Assembly: GCA_037447605.1 (NCBI GenBank)
Contig: CM074806.1
Location: 3,159,348 to 3,223,347 of the forward strand
Length of the DNA stretch: 64,000 nt
Direction of reading: 5' to 3'
Source of the DNA: Zygnema circumcarinatum
Lineage: Eukaryota; Streptophyta; Zygnematophyceae; Zygnematales; Zygnemataceae
A program made the position numbers and the translations under genes. The notes beneath the pieces were generated by a model. It saw only the letters and a program-made list of their open reading frames with translations. It ran no database searches and was not told the origin of the DNA. This document shows, one piece after another, positions 1-11,548 of this stretch (its first letter is position 1; every line of letters starts with the position of its first letter).

Positions 1-60
1 TGACTTGTAGACTTCGTTACAACTCCCTCTCTTTCTTGATTATCCCTCGCAATCATGCAG

Positions 61-3000
61 GCTCTGTGTTGAAGCCCTTGAGGACCGGCCCTGGGAAGCA
101 GTGGATCGCTTCTATGTTGATATGGCTGCCGGACACGTGTCACTGCGTGATTTTAAGGTTGAGCAGCCGATCTCAAGCTACTCATTGAATGAGGATATCA
201 CTGGAAGATATCAGACTTTGCCACCTCTTTCCGAGTCAAGCAATGAGCAGCTTCGGCCCACAAAAGTATTTGCACCTTCCAAGAGCTGCAAGGAAGGGCA
301 GGGAGATGTTTCCATCCGAACTTCAGTTTTGCCACACCCACAGGCTCATCATGAAAATTTGTCAGAGAGAGAGGAGATTGCGAGCTTAATGTGCTGCGAA
401 GATGAGGAAGTGACGGCAAGTTTGCAGGAGAGGGGAAGCCATGGGGAAGGGAGCCATGACGCAGAAAAGGAGGAAAGGCCGAGCAGGAAGCGAGGTACTC
501 CTAGAGGCGGTAAATGGGATCGGGTCACTTATAAGTTGGAGATTGCATATGATGGCTCTGCTTTTGCTGGATGGCAGATGCAGCCGGGTCTCTGCACAGT
601 GCAGGGGTGAATCACCTGACCTGTTCTCACATTAGTGCTTGGACTGAAACACTGCAAAACTCACCATGGGAGTGAATGCCTATTTGAAGCAATTTTTCAA
701 AATTTTACCTTTGGTTTCACAGAGGAAATGATGTGGCCATGTGTGCGGCCAAATCCTTAGAGGCTTGCAACTGCTGAAGGATTGAATGATTTTCTAGCCA
801 ACCCCAGTATGCAAAACAAATGGCATTAACTTGAAATGGAGAGAAGTATTGCGAGTAGGCTTTGGCAGGGATGCAGTGCGCCACTCGTTTCAAAAAAAAA
901 TCTATAAGACTTTTCACGAAACGATGTATCCACGAAGTCCAACATTTCTGAATCAAATCTGGAATTCATGATTCTGTTTAATGCAGGACCTTGCAGGTGG
1001 CCTTGGGACCATTTTCTGAGACCAAAAATGACTTGAAGGTAGGAGGCTTTGAGGAAGAGCAAGTTACTGCTGTGGTTGTGGCGGGACGGACCGATAAAGG
1101 CGTGCATGCAGCAGGGCAGGTTTGCTCTTTTTGTAAGTGGGCCCCTGCAGCTGACGATTTCACGTGTTGGTAAGTAGGAGTTGCATTCACAGCTCAAACA
1201 GAGCCAAGTCGCATTGGCAGTTACTGTGATAGTTATTAGGGTTTTTGTTCCTTTGACTGTGTGTTGTTCCTAACCTTTTCTACGGCTCGTTCCCGTGGAA
1301 CAGACACATGGAAGAAAGGCATCGCTCTTGAGGATATAAAGACTGCTGTCGATACAGCAGCTCCTTGTGCCCTTCGAGTCGTGCGTGTAGAGGAGGTAAG
1401 AGGGGCCCTTGCAAACAAGCAGTCAATACAAGTTCAGAAACTTTGCAATGTGGATTGAAACAACTAGGACCAAGAGGTCTCTGGCTCAGTCGAAACTAAC
1501 TTGGAAGGACGAGTTTGCATAATCTAAACATCATGATACTCTGTTATCAAGCAATCACTTTGAGTTTATGTGCAACTTATGCAGGTTCCTAGAAGCTTCC
1601 ATCCTTGTTTTGGTGCTCATTGGCGACAATACCTTTACCTTCTACCGCTAAATGATGATGAGGGCGGGCCTTGTACCGTCGCCAGTCCAGACTTTTCTAG
1701 TGGCAACAGCTGTTATGGTTCCATGTCTGCACATGACGAATCAACAAGAATGAGGGCTTCGGGAATCAAGCAATGTATGCGTGGGGAAGGAACTGATCCT
1801 TTAGTCTTGGGTACTGAAAAGGGTACGCCTTTTGTAGAATCAGGGGCAATAGACAGCGGAGGCGTAGCAGAGAGAGAAAGAGCAGCAGATAAGGAGGAGG
1901 GATCTGCCGGTCATGGCTGCGAGGAGGGGCATGTGGGGAGCTCTTATCCAATGGGCATCCATGTGGCATCAGTCGATAGGATGCTGAGGGTCCTTGAAGG
2001 AGAAGATTTGTCTTACACGGTTTTTGCAAGAGACACGAAGCCACAGAAGAGCAGGTGGGCTTACATATGTGATGTTGTTGTCGAGCTTTTCATTGACCTT
2101 TTTTTGAGAGGTTTTGCTGGGGGTTATGTTTCCCGGTCGATTTCCCCACTGCCAGAAGGTCTTGTCAATGTTTGATTGTCTCATAGACCCCTGCATCCCC
2201 CTCAGAGTTGACGTCTACTGATCGTGCATCATCTGTGCAGTAGTGAACTGAAGTTACCTGGTTGTAGGTGTGCTTTGTCACCATCCGCGCCTTGGAAACT
2301 ATCATCGTCTATTGACAAGTGAAATGTCCTCCTAGTTGGTCTTCCCTTTTGATCATTTCATTTTCCTGCATGAACTGGTGGCATTGCTCGTGTGCAGTGG
2401 CCCACCGACAATGTGTCGCCTTCACCGCGCAAGGGCATTTTTGGCTCGCCTACCAGCTCAGTTTCCGCAGGTATTTTCCCTCATGTTATCCTCCCTTCCA
2501 CTCCACATTCTCAGGAAAATCATCCTTCCGTCGATCTAAAGTAGCGGTGACATCTCCTTTATTTGCACGGAATAAAAAGAGCTTTATTTTGCTAGAGTTC
2601 TCTTGCTCGTGTCTCTACCCGTGTTAGGGATGAATCATGTGTTTCACCTCACTTGTTCCTCTACTATGATGCTCTCTTCCATCTTTAGATACCTTACCAT
2701 TCATACAAACGAAGGGTGAATAACAATATATATAGGAGTTGTGACAAGTCTTTTGTCCCTCGTTTCTTGTTCCTAAATAATTATTCCACCGTTAAGAAAC
2801 GGGGATTAGATGAATGGTAACGGGGACTCCTAGGGACTTCTGATGGTTCCTACCTGACTGAACGTTCCTTTGCTTCTGAACTGTCCTTCAGGAAAACTCT
2901 ATCGAAGGGGGGCAGCGAGTGATGTGTGTTGAACTCGTCGGTGATCGATTCTTGCGAAGGGTTCGTTCCATTTCTCGTCACCTATGAAAACCTACCTATG

Positions 3001-3408
3001 ACCTACCTACCTATGACCGACCTACCTACCTATGAAAAGACGTCATTGATGCATTCATCCTGCAAGAGGAGAGCATAGATTTTTTAAAGAAATATTCGTC
3101 TCAGTTGGTGTATACATTGCTGCAGCATGCATGAAGTGACATATAAACATGCTGTGCCGTTACCCTTCCATGGCTTCCAGATGGTACGCATTCTGGTGGC
3201 CACGGCTGTGCGGGAAGCCGCTGCAGGAGGGGGAGCAGACGCCCTGAGGGACCTGATGGCGACAGGGGACAGGAGGGCCACCGCTCCGCCTGCGCCTCCC
3301 CAGGGCCTCTGCTTGGCAAGAGTTGGCTATTCTCCCACGCTTCCAGAAGCATTTTCAGGACAAAGATCCAACAAGTTTGGCAAGTTTGATTTAGCAAACG
3401 AAATCTAA
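61..3408 (+). CDS. tRNA pseudouridine synthase, TruA family (5' partial, 7 exons visible)
   Basis: TruA-family enzymes isomerise uridine to pseudouridine in the tRNA anticodon region. Predicted exons are 61-606, 987-1132, 1304-1395, 1585-2054, 2398-2470, 2892-2960 and 3181-3408, and all phases agree. Family landmarks appear in order: AYDGSAFAGWQ (substrate-binding start), TVQG, the catalytic-Asp motif GRTDKGVHAAGQV, SFHPCFGAHWRQYLYL, RARAF, FLRRMVRIL (split exactly across an intron) and a terminal GLCLARVGY. The gene enters from the left edge: the first visible exon starts after an acceptor (..atgcag) and carries about 150 residues of charged, non-conserved sequence before the catalytic domain. 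Exon 4 holds a roughly 130-residue acidic/Ser/Gly-rich insertion between the YLYL strand and VFARDTKPQKS, which is not part of the usual fold. Compartment is unknown because the N terminus is missing. A second TruA-type gene lies 10 kb downstream on the same strand. Confidence 0.85.
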
Positions 3409-4252
3409 AATAGGTATTTTTTTTTTTTTTTTTTTACCAGCAACCCACCTTGTGCTGTAATCAGGCATTTTACCCGCTAAGGAGATAACTTGGCGCACAG
3501 TGCACCGAGCAGCCAAGGCAGTTGCTTGCTCACTGTTCTGTTCGTAACATTATGAAATGTAATTGTGATGCTGCAAGCTTTTGGGGAAATAGTTTGACCT
3601 CCAAACGGCTCGTTGCATGGAGTTCTGATAGCCAGAGAGAGGCAGTTGCATGTCATCTGATGTGGAAGTCTCTGCCTCGTTAATTGCTAAAGATGTTTAC
3701 AGCGTCATAAAGAAGAAAGTTTCCTTGCTTGATAAGGTCGACTATACACGTGATTTCAGAGCAAATAACAAAGTCTCGCGGCGCGGGCCGCAAGTTAGAA
3801 GAAGCCATAGCAATACCACAAATTCCATATACTTAAATTCATACAGTGCACAGACTTGAGTTTCCCTATACAACCAGAGGAACAGCTGTGCGCTTGAGAA
3901 ACTGGGGTTCCTGCTGCTGCTGCTGCTCTAAGGCCTGAGAACAAAGCTCCTCACAAAAGCTCTCCCCTCTCCTACAAGGGAGATGGAGCCTACCGTTTGC
4001 ATGTGTACTATTATCTACCCTCGCTATAGCTAATACCTTGGGGGATCGACTGACCAACCGCATGCTGTCACCTTTCAAAAAATCAAGTACAACGAAGCTA
4101 CGAAGAGCTACGAAGTTCCCTTGAAAAGCCTATCCCTAAACTATCTCCTACCGGTCATCTGGGCACTTTCAGCATCAAGTAATTTTTCTCTGTACATTGC
4201 TCGAAGGTGAGGTCGTCCATGGGAGCCATGGACGGTGGCAGGTGGCAGTCCG
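3409..4252. other. Intergenic, convergent spacer
   Basis: No coding signal was found. It holds a short poly-T run near 3416-3435 and the 3' flank of the minus-strand cysteine-rich gene. From 3987 onward the sequence is the outer part of the left inverted-repeat arm and matches 6817-7081 in reverse complement. The two flanking genes converge here. Confidence 0.6.
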
Positions 4253-5225
4253 TCAGAGCGTGGTCGAGCAGGAGACGTAGAGGTCGTTGCCCTCCGGCAT
4301 GTCGGGGGTGTAGCCCGTGAGGACGCTGACCATCTGGCACTTGGCGTCGTCTGAGATGGGGGCCACCTTGCCGTCCTCCCAGAGCGTGGCCACGCAGCGG
4401 TCCGAGTTGGCGGTGCAGGCGGCCACGCAGCTCTCCGCGCTGTCCGCGAAGTACGCGTCCCACACTCCCACAGGGAACGTCGCCAAGTGCAACTCGTAGC
4501 CCGCGATCACCGCGCCGCACCCGGCTGCACTCACACACGGGGGAAGGGGGGGGTCAGGCAGGAGCTGGAAGCATGCCGTGGGGTAAATACAGCTGCTAAC
4601 ATCAAGGCCAATTGCATTCATTCAACTCGAGTGGCCAGGGCTATGGAAGTGGAAGGGGTGGAGGGGTAAAGGCGCACTGTTGCAGGGCGTGTAGAGGTCG
4701 ACGCCGTCCGGCATGCCGGGGACGAAGCCGGTGAGCTCGCTGACGAACTGGCACTTGGCGTCGTCGGAGTACGGCAGCACCTTGGCGTCCTCCCAAAGAG
4801 TGGCCACGCAGCGCGCGGAGTTGGCGGCGCAGGCGGCGGCACACGCGGCCGCGCTGTCGGCGAAGTACGACTCCCACTTGCCCTTGGGGAACGTGTTGCT
4901 GTGCTTCTCCCACCCGGCGATGCTCGCTCCGCAGGCAGCTGGCAGAGGAGACAGCCCAGACCGCGCGCCGTCAGTACCCCATCCGCCATTCTGGTCACGC
5001 AGGAGCCATGGCCCCGCTGAGCTGGCAATGCAGGGATGGCAAAGGGCAGGGCAAGAGAGGGCACGCACTCAAGTTGGTGACAAAGCTGGAGGCGGGAGCT
5101 GCGTCGGGGTTGACGTCCACGGAGGCGGCCGAGAGGGTGCCTGTCGACAGCTTGCGGGGGGCGGCCATGGCCACACCGGCGCAGGCGAAGGCCAGAACGG
5201 CCAGAAGCACGAGTGAGCGAGCCAT
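3987..5225 (-). repeat. Left arm of 1.24-kb inverted gene duplication
   Basis: The reverse complement of this segment matches 5844-7081 base for base apart from scattered differences. I counted about 4 changes in the 130-nt first intron, 2 in the 153-nt second intron and one amino-acid change in the coding region; the 3' flank is more diverged. Identity begins abruptly at the start codon and ends near a shared AGCC/GGCT at 3987 and 7081. The arms are separated by a 618-bp non-repeated centre. The arm contains a whole three-exon gene with its introns and 3' flank, so it is a segmental inverted duplication, not a retrocopy. Confidence 0.9.
4253..5225 (-). CDS. Secreted cysteine-rich protein with two PAN/apple-like repeats, copy A
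   Basis: Predicted exons on the minus strand are 5225-5069, 4938-4678 and 4524-4253 (157+261+272 nt, 229 residues). The N terminus MARSLVLLAVLAFACAGVAMA is a clear signal peptide with cleavage expected after AMA, so the product is secreted. After a short Ser/Ala-rich linker come two homologous domains of about 87 residues, one per exon. Each begins with xCGAxIAG, carries YFADSA, a CxxxC pair, RCVATLWED, SDDAKCQ and LTG, and ends xxCN/xxCS. Each has six cysteines, suggesting three disulfides. Both introns are phase 1, so each domain exon is symmetric. The pattern resembles PAN/apple domains (carbohydrate or protein binding), but that is inference. It differs from copy B in domain 2 (VWDAYF versus VWEAYF). 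Confidence 0.82.
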
Positions 5226-5843
5226 GGCGGCCTGGCGGGGGCTGGCTGCGGAGGAGGAAAGGATGCGAGGGGAGGCGGAGGCGGAGGGAGGCGCTGAGGG
5301 CTTGGCCGAGAGGGGTCGCGGCGCGGCCCTTATGGCCGCGGGGGGAGGCGCGGAGGCTGCCACGTGGCGCGCAGTCCGGCGGTCCGCGGTCTGCGGGGCG
5401 GGCTGCCACGTGGCGCCTCCGATTGGCGCGCTCATCTCTCGGCGGCGCCGTCTCGACCGTCCGATGAGCGCACGAGGGCGAACGGGGAAGGGTGACGTCA
5501 GCGTTAAAATACGGCACCAATCAGTTGAAGCGGTTCGAGATTGACGTCAGACCACTCGTGACGAAAGGCATTCAGATCGACGGTCAGGATGCAGCGGCGG
5601 TGTACGGACGTGGACGGTGTACGGCGGCGGTGGACGGTCGACCGTTGCCACGTTGCCGCGCGGCGGCGGTCATATAAAGACAGCGCTGCGGCACCCTCAA
5701 ACGTCATCCCCGCCTCGCTCCTTCTCCCTCTCCCTCTCACTCCCCCTCTCTCCTGCCGCATCCGCTGCCCGTCTGCTCTTTCTCGCTCGTCGCAGCCTTC
5801 AGAGCTTCACTCAACTCAGCGTGACATTCACCGACAGGCTTCC
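5226..5843. promoter_or_regulatory. Bidirectional promoter between the inverted gene copies
   Basis: This 618-bp centre is the only stretch between the two divergent start codons and is not part of the inverted repeat. It contains two perfect TGACGTCA palindromes (5493-5500, 5542-5549; bZIP/CRE-type), two CACGTG G-boxes (5361-5366, 5407-5412), a CCAAT on plus (5517-5521) and one on minus (5422-5426). A TATAAA at 5673-5678 lies 166 bp upstream of the plus-strand ATG and suits the plus gene. No equally clear TATA faces the minus gene. The pyrimidine-rich stretch 5706-5760 is probably the plus-gene leader. Motif function is inferred from known plant bZIP/bHLH sites. Confidence 0.55.
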
Positions 5844-6816
5844 ATGGCTCGCTCACTCGTGCTTCTGGCCGTTCTGGCCTTCGCCTGCGCCGGTGTGGCC
5901 ATGGCCGCCCCCCGCAAGCTGTCGACAGGCACCCTCTCGGCCGCCTCCGTGGACGTCAACCCCGACGCAGCTCCCGCCTCCAGCTTTGTCACCAACTTGA
6001 GTGCGTGCTCTCTCTTGACCTGCGCTTTGCCATCCCTGCATTGCCAGCTCAGCGGGGCCATGGCTCCTGCGTGATCAGAATGGCGGATGGGGTACTGACG
6101 GCGCGCGGTCTGGGCTGTCTCCTCTGCCAGCTGCCTGCGGAGCGAGCATCGCCGGGTGGGAGAAGCACAGCAACACGTTCCCCAAGGGCAAGTGGGAGTC
6201 GTACTTCGCCGACAGCGCGGCCGCGTGTGCCGCCGCCTGCGCCGCCAACTCCGCGCGCTGCGTGGCCACTCTTTGGGAGGACGCCAAGGTGCTGCCGTAC
6301 TCCGACGACGCCAAGTGCCAGTTCGTCAGCGAGCTCACCGGCTTCGTCCCCGGCATGCCGGACGGCGTCGACCTCTACACGCCCTGCAACAGTGCGCCTT
6401 TACCCCTCCACCCCTTCCACTTCCATAGCCCTGGCCACTCGAGTTGAATGAATGCAATTGGCCTTGATGTTAGCAGCTGTATTTACCCCACGGCATTCTT
6501 CCAGCTCCTGCCTGACCCCCCCCTTCCCCCGTGCGTGAGTGCAGCCGGGTGCGGCGCGGTGATCGCGGGCTACGAGTTGCACTTGGCGACGTTCCCTGTG
6601 GGAGTGTGGGAGGCGTACTTCGCGGACAGCGCGGAGAGCTGCGTGGCCGCCTGCACCGCCAACTCGGACCGCTGCGTGGCCACGCTCTGGGAGGACGGCA
6701 AGGTGGCCCCCATCTCAGACGACGCCAAGTGCCAGATGGTCAGCGTCCTCACGGGCTACACCCCCGACATGCCGGAGGGCAACGACCTCTACGTCTCCTG
6801 CTCGACCACGCTCTGA
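5844..6816 (+). CDS. Secreted cysteine-rich protein with two PAN/apple-like repeats, copy B
   Basis: Predicted exons are 5844-6000, 6131-6391 and 6545-6816, with exactly the same lengths and phases as copy A. The product is 229 residues: a signal peptide (about residues 1-21), a short linker, then two six-cysteine domains (about residues 54-140 and 141-229), each encoded by one phase 1-1 exon. The exon-intron match to copy A on the opposite strand includes the introns, so the duplication is recent or kept uniform by gene conversion. There is no transmembrane segment or anchor after the second domain, so a soluble wall or extracellular protein is likely. An unrelated secreted lectin-like fold is an alternative; the PAN assignment rests only on cysteine spacing. 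Confidence 0.82.
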
Positions 6817-7081
6817 CGGACTGCCACCTGCCACCGTCCATGGCCCCCATGGACGACCTCACCTTCGAGCAATGTACAGAGAAAAATTACTTGTTGCTGA
6901 AAGTGCCCAGGTGGCCGGTAGGAGATAGTTTAGGGATAGGCTTTTCAAGGGAACTTTGTAGCTCTTCGTAGCTTCGTTGCGCTCGATTTTTTGAAAGGTG
7001 ACAGCATGCGGTTGGTCACTCGATCCCCTAATACATTAGCTTCAGTGAGGGTAGATGAAGGGCACATGCAAGCGGTAGGCT
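5844..7081 (+). repeat. Right arm of 1.24-kb inverted gene duplication
   Basis: This is the reverse-complement partner of 3987-5225. Homology starts at the ATG and runs through three exons, both introns and about 265 bp of 3' flank, ending at GGTAGGCT near 7081. Confidence 0.9.
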
Positions 7082-10000
7082 TGAGAGATGATTTAGTCCA
7101 CAATATGGCCCTTGGCTTGTATAGCATATCAGGACCTAGTCGTCCGATGCCGTAGACATTCAGGAACATCTAATGTAATCATCCTGTATGAAAGGTTTTT
7201 TTCAAGGTTTTTTTATTTTCAAGATTTACATTCTGTCCCAGAATTTTCAAGATCAAGTTGGGAAAAGGTAAGAAAAAGGAAAGGAGAAAAAGTAGTTGAT
7301 ATTTTGTTTCTGGTACACCGGGTTTGGCTGGTTGTTTTGACAGTAAAAGCTCCCTCTTCATGGTAATGCAGTACATTGATATGCGCTATAGGAAGTGTTT
7401 GTCAGCGGGGCCGAAGCGGCACGGCTCGACTTGGACAAAGCATCGCGCACAGCTGTTGACAACCAGCGAGGAAACGTACCCAGGATGCGAATTTAGTCAA
7501 AAGAAACAAAAGCATTGATAAGCGGTCATGGAAGTTTGGAGTACATTGTAGTGGTGATACCGAAACCAAGGCGTTTCAGACATGCTGACGTCGACATGTT
7601 GACTTAAGAAAGTGACGAAGAGGAGGCCCACTTTTATTGTTCACCCTGAGCTTCCCTACCAAGTCTATCGTAGTCTCTTTAGCGAAGTTGTCTCTATCGA
7701 GACATGCAGAGAGCATAGATATAGCCATTGCACGTCGACTGGACAGGCGTGTCGACTAAAGGACATCGTTGGGAATGAAGTTTGTGTTGCCTTTATATCT
7801 ATGCTAGAGGATAGAAGCTCCTCGCCTTGCCATTCAGAATAGGCATTTGGGAGTGTGTTCCCTCCTGGCCGTAGAGCAGAGTGCACAGCTGCATCAGGCT
7901 TGAAGAGAAAATTGAAGCCGCAGGCAGCAATGCGCGAGACAGGCAAGAGTGTTCAGCAACGAAGTATATGCAGTTGGCCCTTTTACTTGTTGGTCTGTCT
8001 GCATGGGAGGATGCAGCATCTCCCACTACGAGCAGTCACATCACGAGCAGGTTGTTGAACAAGCAGCTGTCGAGGCAAACTGTGGGCGAGCTGGCTATGC
8101 GCAGAGACAAGTTGCACCAGAAGACTCAGGCTAACTCACGCAGACGCCTGAAGTGCATGCGAGAGAGGGGAGTGGAAAACGGGGAATAGGAGAGAGAGAG
8201 AGAGAGAGAGGCAGAATAAATGTTTGGGTGGGACGAGAGAGGTCAAAGACGAGCGAGAGTCACAGGCGTAGGGAGCAAGAGAGAGTTCATCTCTTCCCCC
8301 CCACAGTAAGAAGGGAAATCGAGAGCTCGCCCAATCCGTATTGCAAATCACAAGAAGTGAAGCTTCCCATGAAGTCAGCTCATCAGCTCACAGAGCTTCC
8401 ACTTATGGTTTGCCAATTGAACAAGAGCAGCGGCCTATCGATGGCTGTGGTTGACAGAGACGGGCGGTAAACCACATGGAACATCACTGACTCCTTATGG
8501 CAGCAATATCCAACAGATACACTTCTCATTCGGAAAGCCCTCATACCTATTTCCCCAATGCTCCAACAAAGTAGCCTCAGTCCATTCACAGCATCACTAC
8601 ATTTCTCTCTATCTCACGTGAGCATCAACCGCATCCACCAGCCATTTTTTATGGCACCGGCATCACCTCCCCCCTGAAATAAACAATCACACAATGTGGT
8701 CTCTATAGCAATCTATGACAACCTAGTCAGCATACCATCCCAGCCAAACCTACCTACGATATCCTTACTCCCCAGTACCTTTCCATGCATGAACAAGGAA
8801 GTTTCAGTTAGAGAAACCCTAACTGAGACTAAGAAGAACCCCTCACTGCATCCCTGTCACACGCCTGCCAGCGCTGGTCCTACATGCATCCAGGAACTCG
8901 TTAGCCAGGGGAGCAGGAATTGAAGCCTTGCCCGGAATGGACCTGAAAAGGCACCAATGACTTCTATTATGGAAAGCAATAAGACTTATGCAGTTCAAAA
9001 GGGTACAGCTTCCTCCGCCTACTAGACTCCTCAAACGAAATCATCAATGCCCAGCGCCCTAATGAGTTAGAATTTCCTTGCCTGACAAATGGCAACTAGC
9101 CGTAAACAAACAAAAATTGGAATATAGAACTGGAGTGGTCACTAACGGACGGCAGTTCAACGCATCTGAACCGCAGCACCGGTTTTCACATAGAGACTAC
9201 GAGTAAGTCTACTGAAGGTGCAAATATTTAAGGTCAGTGCAGGCGCAAAGAACCGGAGGTAAAAGTGGTGTGCATATTTCTGGAACACTAAAAAGCCACA
9301 TGTACTGGGGCAGGGCAGCAAGGCGGCAACCAGCTTGCCTCGTGCAAAAACAGCTTAAAACTCAACTCAACTTGGCCCTGACTATGCTCAGGATGGCAGT
9401 TTTTCCCCTCCAAGAACCAAACACCATATAATTCAGTACCAAGCCGCACGTTCTCCTCCTAGAACATAAGCAGTGAGTAAAGTTGACGACTAAAGTTTTC
9501 TGATTAGCTCAAGACTTGAAGATATCAGAAAAGCGTTAATTTTAGTACAGTAGCGTAATTTTCCCAAGCCACAGTAGTCTGTGGTTCATGGCGATAGTTA
9601 GTCGCAAGTAAATTCACATTCTTGTCCAAATGACAAGGAGTAAATAGCATCTACAGTGCAAAAATTAACGCCCCCACAGCCCTATATAATTAAAAAAACC
9701 AAATAACCCACAACAGCTCCACAGAAACGGTGCATAACAATTCAACTGTGGAGTTTGGGGATTGGTGATTGTTGTACCATACGCCTTTCCTAACAGACCA
9801 AATCTTCGTCTAACAAAACCCTGCCGCTAGGTTTCCCTTGGAAAAGGAAACGTCAGCGACTGCAGTGTGACCGTTGACCACCATCAAAACTCCCACCTTT
9901 ACCTTATCTACCTAATGCAAGGTTACACCCTTCACTCTTCTAATAAAAAATCTCGGCAAAAGAGTCAATCCCATCCTCTTGGCAGACCCTCTGTTTGCAG

Positions 10001-10819
10001 CCCCAATAAGAAACGTCATCATATTCGCAGCCAGATACTTGCCATGTATCTGAACTCACACTTCAAAGGCCATTCATTTCAAAGACTTTTAAATACACAC
10101 AAACCTAACATGGACGAATGGCAAATGCAAATCTTAAAGGGAAAGCAAAAGGTAAAAAAACAGAAGAGAGCACAAGAATGTTATCCCTAAACTTTCAGTG
10201 ATGCACATTTTGACTGCCAGTACCGCATTCAAGAATCAGCTCCCTATGGAACACCTTCCGAGGAATCAGCTACCCTGTATACATACAAGCGGACGACCTT
10301 TGACTTGACCGCCAATGTCAGTTCAAATCGAAGTTGAAGGAGTCTCATTTGCACTTTGACAGCCCAACAACATGGTCAACAAGAATCGATTAAAAGTCTG
10401 GCTCGCCATCACTTGTAGCGGTCTTCTCAAACTTACCACGAAATTTTGTTGGATTCTGACCTTCATCATCATCACTACACTCACTGCATGCATATTGCAC
10501 TCCATACCATAGCATAACTGCGCCCAGTATGACTGCCCTGAGCTGCCTGTCAAAACTAGGCTTGGAGCCCCCATAATCTCAATAATAGGGTATACTTTTC
10601 TGATTATTGCTTGCGCCAACATCTGTCTGCATTGTCATAACTCACATTTAGGAACCCATTCTACAGGTTAAATCTGCTGAAACTTGAGAGACTTCAACCA
10701 ATCGTATCCCATACCTAACCTTTCACCTGACTACGCTCTACAGATGACGAATAACTATCACATTTTGAGCCATCAACTCGAAACACCAAGAGCCCCTCAC
10801 CTGGTGAAAGGTTCTACCT
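7082..10819. other. Gene-poor spacer
   Basis: I find no convincing gene in these 3.7 kb. Open frames are short, lack family motifs and do not join across splice sites. It contains a GA-rich patch (about 8165-8290) with a short GA run near 8190-8210. The last few hundred bases are probably the 3' untranslated region of the minus-strand Sel1 gene. Base composition is moderate to AT-rich, unlike the GC-rich inverted pair to the left. Confidence 0.5.
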
Positions 10820-11548
10820 TTAAACTGGCACGATCTCTCCATTTGTATTACCCTCCAGCCCGAGACTCTTCATCGCCTCTGCTGCTTTGTCCACGTCTCC
10901 TACCACACCCAGCACTACCTCCTCCTCGTCTTGCACTCGGCCCAGTTCTTCTACTGCCAGCTCATAGCCTTGGTCAGCAGCCTTCTGCAACAATCCTTGC
11001 CCTTTGTCGCGGTCCTGCGTAATGCCTCTCCCGTACTTGTACATGAGACCGAGATTGTACTGCCCTCCTGCGTCACCTTGCCCAGCAGACTTCTCAAACC
11101 ATTCATGTGCTATCAAAAATTCTTGTGCCAAATGATACATCACGCCCAGATTGCACTGAGCTTCTGGGTGCCCATTCTCGGCTGCGATTCTGAACCACTT
11201 CACGGAAAGAGTCAAGTCCTTTGAAACTCCCTCGCCTGACTCGTAGGCAAGCCCTAAAGCATTTTGAGCCTCCGAGTTTCCCTGTGTCGCTGCCTTCAAG
11301 AACCACTCTGCCGCTTTCTCTAGGTCCTTCTCAACGCCGTCTCCATCTCTGTAGCACATGCCGAGCTCCATTTGGCCCGCAGCATCGCCCTGGTCAGCTG
11401 ACATCCGCAGGTATTTGATACCGAGCTCCAGATTCTCCTCTACACCCTCCCCCGCCAAGTAGTACCCGCCAAGTCGCAACTGCGCATGTGCATCTCCACC
11501 ATTTGCTGCCTCCGTCAGCTTTGCGATGGTTTTTGCTGAGGGAGCCAT
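10820..11548 (-). CDS. Sel1-repeat (SLR/TPR-like) protein
   Basis: This is an intronless 242-residue frame starting MAPSAKTIAKL. It consists of about five Sel1-like repeats of roughly 36 residues with the family signature AxxxLGxxYxxGxGVxxDxxxAxxWxxxAAxxGxxxAQ. Examples are AQLRLGGYYLAGEGV, QMELGMCYRDGDGV, AQNALGLAYESGEGV and QYNLGLMYKYGRGI. The fourth repeat (CNLGVMYHLAQEF) is shortened and lacks the GxGV loop. Sel1 repeats form alpha-solenoids that scaffold protein complexes, and no partner can be named here. There is no signal peptide or membrane segment, so it is probably cytosolic or nuclear. The C-terminal 45 residues (after EELGRVQDEEEV) are non-repeat. It is one of the few genes in the window without introns. 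Confidence 0.88.
   Translation of the reverse strand: MAPSAKTIAKLTEAANGGDAHAQLRLGGYYLAGEGVEENLELGIKYLRMSADQGDAAGQMELGMCYRDGDGVEKDLEKAAEWFLKAATQGNSEAQNALGLAYESGEGVSKDLTLSVKWFRIAAENGHPEAQCNLGVMYHLAQEFLIAHEWFEKSAGQGDAGGQYNLGLMYKYGRGITQDRDKGQGLLQKAADQGYELAVEELGRVQDEEEVVLGVVGDVDKAAEAMKSLGLEGNTNGEIVPV

Noticed and set aside
5008-5544. Plus-strand frames across the minus-strand cysteine-rich gene
   Set aside because: They are antisense shadows of a GC-rich gene and include its introns and promoter.
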